Shown here: one piece after another, positions 1-8,848 of the stretch | How the letters are laid out: each line of letters starts with the position of its first letter | Numbering within the stretch: the first letter of the stretch is position 1 | Assembly: GCF_001427605.1 (NCBI RefSeq) | Contig: NZ_LMGZ01000024.1 | Location: 52,300-116,299, forward strand | Source of the DNA: Devosia sp. Root635 | GTDB lineage: Bacteria; Pseudomonadota; Alphaproteobacteria; Rhizobiales; Devosiaceae | DNA: 64,000 nucleotides | Direction: 5' to 3' | The notes under the pieces: model-generated | Database searches by the model: none | What the model was told of the DNA's origin: nothing | Seen by the model: only the letters and a program-made list of their open reading frames with translations | Program-made: the position numbers and the translations under genes

Positions 1-1215
1 CTGGCGCGCAAGGCTGAACTGGGCGAGCTGCTGAGCCGCGAAGAGGGCAAGACGCTGCCCGAGGGCATTGGCGAAGTGACGCGCGCGGCACAAATCTTCG
101 ACTTCTTCGCCGGCGAAGTGTTGCGGCTGGCGGGTGAAGTGCTGCCGAGCGTGCGGCCGGGCGTGGGCGTTGAAATCACCCGCGAGCCGATCGGGGTGAT
201 CGGCATCATCACGCCGTGGAATTTCCCCATCGCCATCCCGACCTGGAAGATCGCGCCGGCTCTGGCCTATGGCAATACGGTGGTGATCAAGCCGGCCGAC
301 CTGGTGCCGGGCTCGACCTGGGCCATCGTCGATATCCTGGTGCGGGCCGGCCTGCCCAAGGGCGTGCTGAACCTGGTGATGGGCCGCGGTTCGGTGGTCG
401 GCCAGACCATGCTGGAGAGCAAGGACGTCAACGCCATCAGCTTCACCGGCTCGGTGGGCACGGGCAAGAAGGTGGCGGCGGCTTCGATCGAGGTGGGCCG
501 CAAGTTCCAGCTCGAAATGGGCGGCAAGAACCCAACCGTGGTGCTCGACGATGCCGACCTCAAGGTGGCGGTGGAAAGCGTGGCGCAGTCCGCTTTCTTC
601 TCGACCGGGCAGCGCTGCACGGCTTCGTCGCGTGTCATCGTGACCGAGGGCATCCACGACAAGTTCGTCGAGGCTTTGGCCGAGCGGACCCGCAACCTGC
701 GCGTGGGCGATGCACTGGCCAAGGACACCGAGATCGGGCCGGTGGTGGACCCCAGCCAGCTCAAGCAGGACACCGACTATATCGCCATCGGCAAGGCGGA
801 AGGCGCCAAGCTGGCGGCGGGTGGCGAGCTGGTGAAGGCCGGTACGGAGGGCTATTTCCTGCAGCCGACGCTGTTTACCGAGGCGACCAATTCGATGCGG
901 ATCAGCCGCGAGGAAATCTTCGGGCCGGTGGCATCGGTCATCCGAGTCAAGGATTATGACGAGGCGCTGGCGACGGCGAACGACACCGAATTCGGCCTGT
1001 CGGCCGGCATTGTCACCACCTCGCTGAAATATGCGACGCATTTCAAGCGCAATGCCGAAGCCGGCATGGTGATGGTCAATGTGCCGACGGCGGGGGTGGA
1101 TTTCCACGTGCCCTTCGGGGGCCGCAAGGGCTCGAGCTACGGCCCGCGCGAGCAGGGCAAGTATGCGGCCGAGTTCTTTACCGTGGTGAAGACGGCTTAT
1201 ACGGCAGCGGGCTGA
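1..1215 (+). CDS. Aldehyde dehydrogenase, 5' truncated by window edge
   Basis: NAD(P)+-dependent aldehyde dehydrogenase superfamily. The reading frame is open from base 1, so the true start lies before the window; only the last ~404 codons are present. Visible hallmarks are the Rossmann/active-site segment TPWNFP, the cofactor lysine in VVIKPAD, the general-base glutamate in LEMGGKNP, the nucleophile cysteine in TGQRCTASSR, and the EEIFGPV segment. The overall sequence resembles alpha-ketoglutaric-semialdehyde dehydrogenases of sugar and hydroxyproline catabolism. That is family resemblance only, because the upstream neighbours that would fix the pathway are outside the window. Nothing downstream is co-oriented within 470 bases. 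Confidence 0.9.
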   Translation: MARKAELGELLSREEGKTLPEGIGEVTRAAQIFDFFAGEVLRLAGEVLPSVRPGVGVEITREPIGVIGIITPWNFPIAIPTWKIAPALAYGNTVVIKPADLVPGSTWAIVDILVRAGLPKGVLNLVMGRGSVVGQTMLESKDVNAISFTGSVGTGKKVAAASIEVGRKFQLEMGGKNPTVVLDDADLKVAVESVAQSAFFSTGQRCTASSRVIVTEGIHDKFVEALAERTRNLRVGDALAKDTEIGPVVDPSQLKQDTDYIAIGKAEGAKLAAGGELVKAGTEGYFLQPTLFTEATNSMRISREEIFGPVASVIRVKDYDEALATANDTEFGLSAGIVTTSLKYATHFKRNAEAGMVMVNVPTAGVDFHVPFGGRKGSSYGPREQGKYAAEFFTVVKTAYTAAG

Positions 1216-1342
1216 GGGAGTGGGGGAAGGGGGCATCATCGGTGGTCCCGATACCCCCTCCCGGCTCTGCTACGGCCCTTGGGCCTGGCAACGCTGTGCT
1301 CCCCTCAAGGGGAGTGTTTACATTGGACGCATTTATCACTCG

Positions 1343-1421
1343 GCGTCATTCCCGCGCAGGCGGGAATCCACTCTGTGGAGAGCACGGCAAGAATGGATTC
1401 CCACCTGCGGGGGAATGACGC
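1343..1421. repeat. REP-like inverted repeat
   Basis: Two 28-base arms at 1343-1370 and 1394-1421 are inverted copies with two mismatches, separated by 23 bases. Each arm carries the CGTCATTCCC...GGGAATCC motif common in intergenic repeats of alphaproteobacteria. It can form a long hairpin after the aldehyde dehydrogenase gene and may protect mRNA 3' ends. Confidence 0.7.
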
Positions 1422-1449
1422 TGCGGAACTGAAGTGCCCGAGGTGAATA

Positions 1450-1475
1450 CCCCGTTTGGCGGGGATAAGTTTTTT
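1450..1475 (+). terminator. Weak intrinsic terminator candidate
   Basis: CCCCG and CGGGG arms around a TTTGG loop are followed five bases later by six T. The stem is only 5 bp, so efficiency is doubtful. Confidence 0.35.
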
Positions 1476-1693
1476 CGGTGGGCCGAAAACGAACCGCATT
1501 CACCGCGAATTGGTTAGCGGACTGTTAACATCGAGCGCAGCAAGTGGTGAAAGCCGCGGGCTGTTGTTTGGCGTCTGACGCGCCTGCTGACGGCTGGCGC
1601 ATCGGACAATTCTCCCCCATTGTGGTTCGGTCGATGCCGCGCTAGCCAAAGCACGCGTGGCCAGTCCGGACGTTGGAGGCAAGAGAAGGCGTT

Positions 1694-3319
1694 ATGGCTG
1701 AGCGAATGTCCGTGCTGGCGCCATTCCGGCATGAAACCTTCCGGCTGCTGTGGCTGGCGACGCTGGTGTCCAACCTGGGCGGGCTGGTTCAATCGGTCGG
1801 TGCCGGCTGGATGATGACGACGCTGACGGACTCGCACAACATGATCGCGCTGGTGCAGGCGTCGACGACGCTGCCGATCATGGTGTTCTCGCTGGCCTCG
1901 GGCGCATTGGCCGACAATTTCGACCGGCGCACCATCATGCTGATCGCGCAGGGCGGGATGATGGTGGTGTCGGTGGCGCTGGCGGTGCTGGCCTTTATGG
2001 GCATGCTCAGCCCGTGGCTGCTGCTCGGCTTCACCTTTCTCATCGGCTGCGGCACGGCTTTGTTCAATCCGTCCTGGCAGGCCTCGATGGGCGATATCGT
2101 GCCGCGGCACGAACTGGCCGGGGCGGTGACGCTCAATTCCATGGGCTTCAACATGATGCGCAGCGTCGGCCCGGCGGTGGGCGGGCTGATCGTGGCTTTG
2201 GCCGGGGCGGGCGCGGCCTTTGCGGTCAATGCCGTGTCCTATGTGCCGCTGCTGGTGGCGCTGGGGCGGTGGAAGCCGGAGCGGGTGGCCAACCGGCTGC
2301 CGCGCGAGAATTTCGCCAGCGCCATGTGGGCCGGCATTCGCTATGTGTCGCTGTCGCCCAACCTGATGACGGTGTTGCTGCGCGCGTTCCTGTTCGGGTT
2401 CGGCGCCATTTCCGTGCTGGCGCTGCTGCCGTCGGTGGCGAGCGAATATGTAGGCGGCGGGGCGCTGGTCTATGGCACGCTGCTGGGCAGTTTCGGGCTG
2501 GGCGCCATTGGCGGAGGCTTCCTCAATGGGCGGGCGCGCGAGCGCCTGAGCAATGAAGTGATCGTGCGGGCGGCCTGCGTGGGTTTTGCGGTGAGCTGCG
2601 CGGTGCTGGGGTTCAGCCGCGATCCAGTGCTGAGCCATTTTGCCCTGTTGCCGGCCGGGGCCTGCTGGGTGCTGTCACTGTCGCTGTTCAATGTGTCGAT
2701 CCAGCTGTCATCGCCGCGCTGGGTGGTGGGGCGGGCATTGTCGCTCTACCAGACGGCGACCTTCGGCGGCATGGCCGTGGGCAGCTGGATCTGGGGTCTT
2801 TCGGCCGATGCGGTGGGGCCGGGCTGGGCGCTGGCGCTGGCCGGATGGGTATTGCTGGCCTGTGCGCTGGTGGGATTCCGGCTGCGGCTGCCGCAATTCA
2901 ACGCGCGCGACCTCAACCCGCTCGATACGTTCAACGAACCGATCCTGCGGCTCGACCTCAGGCCGCGTAGCGGGCCGATCATGGTGATGATCGACTATTC
3001 AATCGACCAGGAGGACATTCCGCGCTTCCTGGCGCTGATGGCGGAGCGGCGGCATATCCGCATCCGGGACGGGGCACGGCAATGGGCGGTGCTTCGCGAC
3101 CTGGAACATCCCGATATCTGGACCGAATCCTATCATGTGCCGACCTGGATCGATTACCTGCGGCACAACCTGCGGCGGACCAAGGCGGATTCGGAGAATA
3201 CCGACCTGATCCGGGCGCTGCATCGGGGCGAGGGATTGCCCAAGGTGCGGCGGATGATCGAACGGCAAACCGTGCCGCTGCGGGATGATACGCCGTTGCG
3301 GGAGGGGCCCGAGATTTAG
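1694..3319 (+). CDS. MFS exporter (MFS_3/enterobactin-exporter type) with C-terminal tail domain
   Basis: Inner-membrane major facilitator transporter of about 541 residues. Residues ~10-410 carry the twelve hydrophobic segments, starting with FRLLWLATLVSNLGGLVQSV, the usual MFS_3 (EntS-like) N-terminus. The last ~130 residues are soluble and begin near VMVMIDYSIDQEDIPRFL. They resemble the dimeric alpha+beta (antibiotic-monooxygenase-like) tail found on many long MFS_3 proteins. The ATG at 1694 follows AGAAGG at a normal distance; a TTG at 1673 would only add seven residues. The family exports siderophores, drugs or other small molecules. No substrate can be inferred from the neighbours, and the gene appears monocistronic. 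Confidence 0.85.
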   Translation: MAERMSVLAPFRHETFRLLWLATLVSNLGGLVQSVGAGWMMTTLTDSHNMIALVQASTTLPIMVFSLASGALADNFDRRTIMLIAQGGMMVVSVALAVLAFMGMLSPWLLLGFTFLIGCGTALFNPSWQASMGDIVPRHELAGAVTLNSMGFNMMRSVGPAVGGLIVALAGAGAAFAVNAVSYVPLLVALGRWKPERVANRLPRENFASAMWAGIRYVSLSPNLMTVLLRAFLFGFGAISVLALLPSVASEYVGGGALVYGTLLGSFGLGAIGGGFLNGRARERLSNEVIVRAACVGFAVSCAVLGFSRDPVLSHFALLPAGACWVLSLSLFNVSIQLSSPRWVVGRALSLYQTATFGGMAVGSWIWGLSADAVGPGWALALAGWVLLACALVGFRLRLPQFNARDLNPLDTFNEPILRLDLRPRSGPIMVMIDYSIDQEDIPRFLALMAERRHIRIRDGARQWAVLRDLEHPDIWTESYHVPTWIDYLRHNLRRTKADSENTDLIRALHRGEGLPKVRRMIERQTVPLRDDTPLREGPEI

Positions 3320-3330
3320 GAACGGCCGAT

Positions 3331-3447
3331 ATTCAGCTGATGCTGGTCTGCAAATGCCGGTGTGCTGCGCTTCCGGTCCTCACGTACGGGAGTACGCTCC
3401 GGTCCGGTTCTCGCAAACCAGCATTTTCGACTCAGCCTGAGCTGAAT
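3331..3447. repeat. Long imperfect palindrome downstream of the MFS gene
   Basis: Nested inverted repeats: ATTCAGCT (3331-3338) pairs with AGCTGAAT (3440-3447), GATGCTGGTCTGC (3339-3351) pairs at 11 of 13 with 3413-3425, and the centre holds the hairpin CGTAC-GGGA-GTACG (3383-3396). The whole 117 bases can fold into one long arm. It looks like a mobile REP/RIME-type intergenic element rather than a gene. Confidence 0.65.
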
Positions 3448-3542
3448 CTCGACCGGTCCTTGGTGCCATCCTGGCCGGTGAACGAACGTCGTCTCTTACG
3501 AGTATGTGGGAAGGCCCCCTCACCCGACCCGAAGACGTGTCG

Positions 3543-3565
3543 ACCTCTCCCCCGAAGGGAGAGGT
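3543..3565. repeat. Short hairpin repeat, copy 1
   Basis: Perfect 9-bp arms ACCTCTCCC and GGGAGAGGT around CCGAA, lying in the 3' gap between the convergent MFS and phoB genes. The same arms with a six-base loop recur at 58709-58732, also between genes. Both are preceded by CTCACCC and followed by GAAGA, so this is a dispersed repeat. It may act as a bidirectional transcript end. Confidence 0.65.
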
Positions 3566-3574
3566 GAAGAGGGC

Positions 3575-4276
3575 TCAGGCGACCTGGGCGAAGCGTTCGT
3601 CGAAGGCGTAGCCGGCGCCGCGGACGGTGCGGATGGGGTCGGTTTCGCGGCCGCGGTTGATGGCGCGGCGGAGGCGGCCGATATGGACGTCGACGGTGCG
3701 CTCGTCGACATAGACGTCATTGCCCCAGACGCCGTCGAGCAGTTGCTCGCGGGAATAGACGCGGCCGGGATGGCGCATCAGGTATTCGAGCAGGCGGTAT
3801 TCGGTGGGGCCGAGATGCACGTCGCGATTGGCGCGGCGGACGCGGTGGGTGGTGCGGTCGAGCTCGAGATCGCCGACCTTGAGGGCGGCGGTGACGAGAT
3901 TGGGATTGGCGCGGCGCAGCAGGGCATGGATGCGGGCGACGAGTTCGGGGACGGAGAAGGGCTTGACGACATAGTCGTCGGCGCCCGTGGCCAGGCCCCG
4001 GACACGCTCTTCTTCCTCGCCGCGGGCGGTGAGCATGATGATCGGCACGCGGGCGGTTTCCTCGCGGGCGCGCAGGCGCCGGCAGAGTTCGATGCCGGAT
4101 ATTTCGGGCAGCATCCAATCGAGCAGGATCAGGTCGGGCAGCTTGTCCTGGATGGCATGCTGGGCCTCGTCGCCGGATTCCGCGGTGACGACGCGGAAGC
4201 CCTCGGCCTCGAGATTGTAGCGCAGCAGGATGGCGATATCGCCTTCGTCTTCGACCACGAGAATGGTGGCAGGCAT
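3575..4276 (-). CDS. phoB: Phosphate regulon response regulator PhoB
   Basis: OmpR/PhoB-type response regulator of 233 residues. The receiver domain covers residues 1-~120, with the acidic pocket VVEDE near the N-terminus, the phosphoacceptor Asp53 in LLDWMLP and the conserved lysine in VVKPFS. The winged-helix domain occupies the last ~100 residues and ends with the typical VRGAGYAF. When phosphorylated, PhoB binds Pho boxes and activates pst and other phosphate genes. The start MPATILVVED was chosen by family length; the open frame continues upstream through a repeat-rich, low-complexity stretch that is not protein-like. It is last in the pst-phoU series, separated from phoU by a palindromic repeat. 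No phoR kinase gene is in the window. Confidence 0.93.
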   Translation of the reverse strand: MPATILVVEDEGDIAILLRYNLEAEGFRVVTAESGDEAQHAIQDKLPDLILLDWMLPEISGIELCRRLRAREETARVPIIMLTARGEEEERVRGLATGADDYVVKPFSVPELVARIHALLRRANPNLVTAALKVGDLELDRTTHRVRRANRDVHLGPTEYRLLEYLMRHPGRVYSREQLLDGVWGNDVYVDERTVDVHIGRLRRAINRGRETDPIRTVRGAGYAFDERFAQVA

Positions 4277-4329
4277 GGGGCGGATGCTCCGTCGATTGGA
4301 TCCGTTTGGATCCGATAGTTCAATGGTGG

Positions 4330-4427
4330 CCTCCCTCCCCCTTGAAGGGGAGGGTCGGGGAGGGGGTGGCTCCGTGGTCTGTTGAGGGACCCCCACCCTC
4401 ATTCCCTCCCCTCAAGGGGGAGGGAGG
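4330..4427. repeat. Inverted repeat pair between phoU and phoB
   Basis: A ~24-base CT/AG-rich hairpin unit (CCTCCCTCCCCCTTGA..., 4330-4354) recurs in inverted orientation at 4404-4427, differing by a single extra base. Each copy is itself a small hairpin (CCCCTTgaaGGGG-like), and together they frame a ~50-base centre. This is the layout of a paired REP/BIME-type element. It could lower phoB expression relative to pst-phoU or separate their transcripts. Confidence 0.65.
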
Positions 4428-4448
4428 CGATGAACAGTGGCTTCCGTA

Positions 4449-5159
4449 TCAAGCCTTGATCTGGGTGCGTTGCAGTTCCTGGACTTCGCTGGTGAGCTGC
4501 TTGCCGGTCTGGAGATAGTAGGCGCGCTCGGCGATGTTGGTGGCGTGGTCGCCGATGCGTTCCAGGTTCTTGGCGCAGAACAGCAAATGGGTGCAGGGCG
4601 TGATGTTGCGCGGATCTTCCATCATGTAGGTGAGAAGTTCGCGGAACAGCGAGGTGTGCATGGCATCGACCTCGTCGTCGCGGTTGCAGACTTCGATGGC
4701 GCGGGCGGAGTCGCGGTTGGCGTAGGAATCCAGTGCTTCCTTGATCTGGCGGAGGACCAGGGCGGTCATGTTCTTGACGCCGTTGTAGAAGGTGGGCTGC
4801 AGGCTCATGCCTTCGAGCTTGAGCGAGCGGCGGGCCAGTTGCTTGGCCATGTCGCCGACCCGCTCCAGGTCGTTGGCGACGTGGATGGAGGTGATGATGG
4901 CGCGCAGGTCGGAGGCCATGGGCTGGCGGCGGGCGATCATGGAGACGGCCATTTCGTCGATGCGGCGCTGCATGTCGTCGATGCGCTGGTCGGCGATGAT
5001 GGTGAGATCGGCCAGTTCGCGGTCAAGCTTGAGCAGGGCCTTGGTGCCGTTTTCGATAGCGACTTCGACCAGGCCGCCCATTTCGGCAATGGATTGGGCC
5101 AGAAGGGTCAGCTCGTCGCTATAGGCGGTGACGATGTGGTCGGTGCCAGTCGGGGACAT
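4449..5159 (-). CDS. phoU: Phosphate signalling protein PhoU
   Basis: PhoU homologue of 236 residues, the normal length, with two three-helix PhoU repeats. Each repeat carries the metal-binding signature: ...DQRIDDMQRRIDEMAV in the first and CNRDDEVDAMHTSLFRELL in the second. PhoU links the Pst transporter to the PhoR/PhoB pathway and restrains Pho activation when phosphate is plentiful. It lies 25 bases after pstB in the same direction, so co-transcription is very likely. Confidence 0.93.
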   Translation of the reverse strand: MSPTGTDHIVTAYSDELTLLAQSIAEMGGLVEVAIENGTKALLKLDRELADLTIIADQRIDDMQRRIDEMAVSMIARRQPMASDLRAIITSIHVANDLERVGDMAKQLARRSLKLEGMSLQPTFYNGVKNMTALVLRQIKEALDSYANRDSARAIEVCNRDDEVDAMHTSLFRELLTYMMEDPRNITPCTHLLFCAKNLERIGDHATNIAERAYYLQTGKQLTSEVQELQRTQIKA

Positions 5160-5184
5160 GGATTTTTCCTCTTGAGGCGCAGGG

Positions 5185-6030
5185 TTAGCCGATGCGGCCC
5201 ATGATGTAGTCCTGGGTCTGCTTGTTGACCGGGTTGGTGAAGATGTCTTCGGTGACGCCTTCCTCGATCAGGTTGCCCAGGTGGAAGAAGGCCGTTTTCT
5301 GCGACACGCGGGCGGCCTGCTGCATCGAGTGGGTGACGATGACGATGGTGTAGTTCTCGCGCAGCTCGTCGATCAGTTCCTCGATGATGGCGGTGGCGAT
5401 GGGGTCGAGCGCCGAGCAGGGCTCGTCCATCAGGATGACTTCGGGACCGACGGCGATGGCGCGGGCGATGCAGAGGCGCTGCTGCTGGCCGCCGGAGAGG
5501 CCGGTGCCGGGCTCGTTGAGGCGATCCTTGACCTCTTCGAAGAGGCCCGCCTTGCGCAGCGAGGAAACGACGATCTCGTCCATGTCGGCCTTGGAGCGGG
5601 CCAGGCCGTGGATGCGGGGGCCATAGGCGACGTTCTCGTAGATCGACTTGGGGAAGGGATTGGGCTTCTGGAACACCATGCCGATGCGGGCGCGCAGCTC
5701 GACCACGTCGAGGGAGGGATCGTAGATGTCCTCGCCGTCGAGTTTGATCGTACCGCCGACCTTGGCGCCCTCGATCGTGTCGTTCATGCGGTTGATGCAG
5801 CGCAGGAAGGTGGACTTGCCGCAGCCCGAGGGTCCAATGAAGGAGGTAACGGCGCGGTCGGGAATGTCGATCGAAATGCCGTGCAAAGCCTGCTTGGCGC
5901 CGTAGTGGACGGTGACGTCGCGGGCGGTGAGCCGGATGGGGCGTTCGAGCATGTCGGTCGGGTTCATGGCTGATTTCACTGATTGCTGGGTCATCTTAAC
6001 CTTGCCGGCGACCATATCCATTTGACTCAT
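5185..6030 (-). CDS. pstB: Phosphate ABC transporter ATP-binding protein PstB
   Basis: ABC ATPase of 281 residues that drives phosphate import. Walker A is GPSGCGKST (residues 66-74). The ABC signature is [14 protein letters not shown], Walker B is [13 protein letters not shown], and the H-loop is IVTHSMQQA. The PstB-specific stretch [20 protein letters not shown] is present. About 30 residues precede the first conserved strand, slightly more than in E. coli PstB, so one of the internal ATGs could be the true start. It follows pstA by 12 bases. Confidence 0.94.
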   Translation of the reverse strand: MSQMDMVAGKVKMTQQSVKSAMNPTDMLERPIRLTARDVTVHYGAKQALHGISIDIPDRAVTSFIGPSGCGKSTFLRCINRMNDTIEGAKVGGTIKLDGEDIYDPSLDVVELRARIGMVFQKPNPFPKSIYENVAYGPRIHGLARSKADMDEIVVSSLRKAGLFEEVKDRLNEPGTGLSGGQQQRLCIARAIAVGPEVILMDEPCSALDPIATAIIEELIDELRENYTIVIVTHSMQQAARVSQKTAFFHLGNLIEEGVTEDIFTNPVNKQTQDYIMGRIG

Positions 6031-6042
6031 CCTTGTCGTTCG

Positions 6043-7407
6043 CTAGGCGCGCTTTTCGAGGCGCGAGCGCAGGTAGATGGCGACGCCGTTGAGCAGGATC
6101 ATCACGGCAAGCAGGACCATGATGGCGGCGGCGGTGCGCGGTTCGAAGAAATTGCGGTTTTCATTGCCCTGCCAGAGATAGATCTGGACGGGCAAGGCGG
6201 TGGCCTGATCGAGCGGGGTCAGGGGGACCGAGGCGACGAAGGCCTTCATGCCAATGAGCAGCAGCGGCGCGGTTTCGCCCAGGGCCTGCGCCACGCCGAT
6301 GATGGTGGCGGTGAGGATGGAGGGAAAGGTCACCGGCAGGACGTGGTGGAACACCATCTGGGTGCGCGAGGCGCCCATGCCCAGCGCGGCCTGGCGCAAA
6401 GCGGGGGAAACGCCCTGCAGCGCACCGCGGGTGGCGATGATGATGGTGGGCAGGGTCATCAGGGTCAGCACCAGGCCGCCGACAATGGGGGCGGAAATGG
6501 GCAGGTGCAAGTAGTTGATGAACACGGCGGCGCCGAGCAGGCCGAAGACGATGGAGGGCACGGCGGCGAGATTGTTGATATTGACCTCGATGAGATCGGT
6601 CCAGCGCGAGCGGGGCGCGAATTCTTCGAGATAGACGGCCGCGGCGACGCCGATCGGCACGGCGAGGATGATGACGATCAGCATCATCCACACAGTGCCG
6701 ACAAAGGCGCCAAGCAGGCCTGCCGAAGCGGGGGCAGCGCGGCTATCGACATTGGTGAAGATGGACCAGGCGAAGCCGTTGGAGATGGTGCCGTTTTCGA
6801 CGAAAGCGTCGATGAGGGCGCGGGCCGGGGCCGAAAGCTGCTGCTGGGCATCGCCCAGCGAGCGGTCGATATTGCCCTTGATCCAGTTGGCGGCATTGGC
6901 CGAGGCGAGCACGTCGACCTCGACCGTCTGGCCGAGCAGGGATGGATCGGCGACGAACATTTCACGGATATCGTGGCGGGCGTCGGTTTCGGCGATGGTG
7001 AGAATCTGGCGGCTGTCGATCTCGACATCGGCGGGGGCGGCGGCGCGAAGCGAAGCCTCGACCACCTTGTTCCAGTTCAGCATGGCGACGTCGCGCTGCC
7101 ATTTGAGGCTGGCTGCGGTGTATTCGGCCTGGGAGGCAAAGGCGTCGCGGACCGGGGCCGGATCGACCTTGAGCAGTTCGGGATCGAAGGTGACCGCCAG
7201 ATGCAGGTTGGACTGGGTGAAGGCGGGCACGCCCTTGCGCACCACATCGACAAACAACAGGGCGACGAAGCCCAGAGCCAGCACGATGGCCGCGAGGCCG
7301 AGGCCGCGGAAGATGGTTTCGCCCAAATGGCGGCGGCGCAGGCCGGCGCGGATGCGCTGCGTGCGATCGAGGGAAGCCTGGCGGGTGGTGGAGAGCGTAT
7401 CGGTCAT
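6043..7407 (-). CDS. pstA: Phosphate ABC transporter permease PstA (long form)
   Basis: Inner-membrane permease subunit of 454 residues, far longer than the ~290-residue E. coli PstA. After a first membrane segment (about residues 32-52) comes a ~170-residue periplasmic insert. The canonical permease core follows with FVGTVWMMLIVIILAVPIGVAAAVYLEEFAP, the EAA-type loop GMGASRTQMVFHHVLPVTFPSILTATIIG, and a hydrophobic C-terminus. This long form is known in Rhizobiales (DUF3333-type N-terminus). The ATG at 7407 lies two bases after the pstC stop codon. A longer open frame on the same strand runs back into pstC in the wrong phase and was not used. Confidence 0.92.
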   Translation of the reverse strand: MTDTLSTTRQASLDRTQRIRAGLRRRHLGETIFRGLGLAAIVLALGFVALLFVDVVRKGVPAFTQSNLHLAVTFDPELLKVDPAPVRDAFASQAEYTAASLKWQRDVAMLNWNKVVEASLRAAAPADVEIDSRQILTIAETDARHDIREMFVADPSLLGQTVEVDVLASANAANWIKGNIDRSLGDAQQQLSAPARALIDAFVENGTISNGFAWSIFTNVDSRAAPASAGLLGAFVGTVWMMLIVIILAVPIGVAAAVYLEEFAPRSRWTDLIEVNINNLAAVPSIVFGLLGAAVFINYLHLPISAPIVGGLVLTLMTLPTIIIATRGALQGVSPALRQAALGMGASRTQMVFHHVLPVTFPSILTATIIGVAQALGETAPLLLIGMKAFVASVPLTPLDQATALPVQIYLWQGNENRNFFEPRTAAAIMVLLAVMILLNGVAIYLRSRLEKRA

Positions 7408-7409
7408 GA

Positions 7410-8786
7410 TTATTCGTACTGCTCCCGGAAGCGGCGGACGATGTAGAGGGCGACGATATTGAGGCCGAGCGTGATGACGAAGAGCGTGAGGCCCAGCGCG
7501 AAGCCGACCAGCGATTGCGGCCCGGTGAAATCGGTATCGCCGGTGAGCTGGTTGACGATGGAAACGGTGATGGTGGCGACCGGCTCGAAGGGATTGCCGC
7601 GCAGGACCGGGGCATTGCCGGCGGCCAGCACCACGATCATGGTTTCGCCGATGGCGCGGCTGACGGCGAGCAGGAAGGCGCCGACAATGCCGGGCAGGGC
7701 GGCGGGCAGCAGCACGTTGCGGATGGTTTCGGACTGGGTGGCGCCCAGGCCATAGGCGCCATCGCGCAGGGTGCGCGGAACCTGGTTGAGAATGTCGTCG
7801 GACAGGGACGACACGAAGGGGATGATCATGATGCCCATGACGATGCCGGCGGTAAGGGCGCTGGTGGCATTGATGGAGAGGCCGACCAGATTGCCCATGT
7901 CGCGCAGGAAGGGGCCGACCGTGACCAGAGCGAAGAAGCCGAAGACGATGGTGGGAATGCCGGCGAGGATTTCGATCATCGGCTTGGCGACGGCGCGCAG
8001 CTGGGGCGGGGCATACTGGCTGAGATAGATCGCGGCCATGAGGCCGACAGGCACGGCCACCAGCATGGCGATGGCGGTGATCATCAGCGTGCCGACCAGC
8101 AAGGGCAGCAGGCCGTAGCTGCCCCAATTGCCAGCGGAGCCGGCATTATTGGGATTCCACACCGTGCCGAAGAAGAAATCGAACGGGTGGATGAAGGTGA
8201 AGAAGCGGAAGGCTTCGGTGACCAAAGAGGCGACGATGCCCACGGTGGTCAGGATGGCAACGGCGGAGCAGGCGAGCAGCGCGAGATTGACGACGCGCTC
8301 CACGGCGTTACGGGCCCGCAGGCGGGCATCGATGCGGCTGCGGGCGTAGATCAGCGCCGCGCCGCCGGCCACCAGGGCCAGCACCAGCACGCCGACAAAG
8401 GTCAGCATCTGGAAGGAGCGCAGGGCGCCACCCGCCGCCTGTTCCCAGGCCGGGCTTTCGCCGGTGACACCGTAGCCGGACGCCAGGGCGCCGATGCGGG
8501 CGATGGCGGCGTTGAGGCCGACCTGGTCGAGCGACGTCATGATGTCGGTGGGGATCAGCGACACGGTGTAGTCGCGGGTAAGGCCGCCGCCGAACCAGGC
8601 CCAGAGGCCGAGGATAACGAGGGCCGGGACCATGGCCCAGATGGCGACGAAGGAGCCATGATATTGCGGGCGGGAGTGGATATTGACGCCATCGGCGGTG
8701 ACGAGGCCCCGGCTGCGGGACCAGCCGGACTGGTAGGCCACGCCCAGCAGAACCAGCAGCAGGCCGGCGACGATCAAGGCATTCAT
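7410..8786 (-). CDS. pstC: Phosphate ABC transporter permease PstC (long form)
   Basis: Partner permease of PstA, 458 residues. Residues 1-~190 form an N-terminal extension with two or three membrane segments and a periplasmic part, as in alphaproteobacterial PstC with the extra N-terminal domain. The transport core starts at about residue 195 and includes FGTVWNPNN, MAAIYLSQYAP and the coupling loop GLGATQSETIRNVLLPAALPG. It follows pstS after a 62-base gap containing a strong hairpin. Confidence 0.93.
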   Translation of the reverse strand: MNALIVAGLLLVLLGVAYQSGWSRSRGLVTADGVNIHSRPQYHGSFVAIWAMVPALVILGLWAWFGGGLTRDYTVSLIPTDIMTSLDQVGLNAAIARIGALASGYGVTGESPAWEQAAGGALRSFQMLTFVGVLVLALVAGGAALIYARSRIDARLRARNAVERVVNLALLACSAVAILTTVGIVASLVTEAFRFFTFIHPFDFFFGTVWNPNNAGSAGNWGSYGLLPLLVGTLMITAIAMLVAVPVGLMAAIYLSQYAPPQLRAVAKPMIEILAGIPTIVFGFFALVTVGPFLRDMGNLVGLSINATSALTAGIVMGIMIIPFVSSLSDDILNQVPRTLRDGAYGLGATQSETIRNVLLPAALPGIVGAFLLAVSRAIGETMIVVLAAGNAPVLRGNPFEPVATITVSIVNQLTGDTDFTGPQSLVGFALGLTLFVITLGLNIVALYIVRRFREQYE

Positions 8787-8813
8787 GGGACGGCTCCCCG
8801 GACGGAATGAAGC

Positions 8814-8838
8814 GGGCCGCGCCTCGGTGGCGCGGCCC
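8814..8838 (-). other. Stem-loop in the pstS-pstC gap
   Basis: Perfect 10-bp arms GGGCCGCGCC (8814-8823) and GGCGCGGCCC (8829-8838) around a five-base loop. No T-run follows on the minus strand, so this is not a classical terminator. An intercistronic hairpin here would stabilise the pstS message and let the binding protein exceed the permeases. Confidence 0.7.
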
Positions 8839-8848
8839 AGGGTCGGTT

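Larger units (their letters stand above)
1216..1693. other. Intergenic region with palindromic repeat and weak terminator
   Basis: 478 bases between the aldehyde dehydrogenase and the MFS gene. It contains an inverted repeat (1343-1421) and a weak terminator-like hairpin (1450-1475). The remaining sequence has no convincing gene; short open frames here lack ribosome binding sites and run through the palindromes. Confidence 0.6.

Noticed and set aside
1220..1432. Small open frames across the repeat at 1343-1421
   Set aside because: They read through the palindrome on both strands and have no ribosome sites.
5983..7446. Plus-strand frame of 487 codons across pstA
   Set aside because: Gly/Asp/His-rich low-complexity product, antisense to well-supported pst genes.
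7408..8127. Upstream extension of the pstA frame
   Set aside because: It overlaps pstC in another phase and encodes Arg/His-rich sequence; pstA clearly begins at the ATG two bases after the pstC stop.
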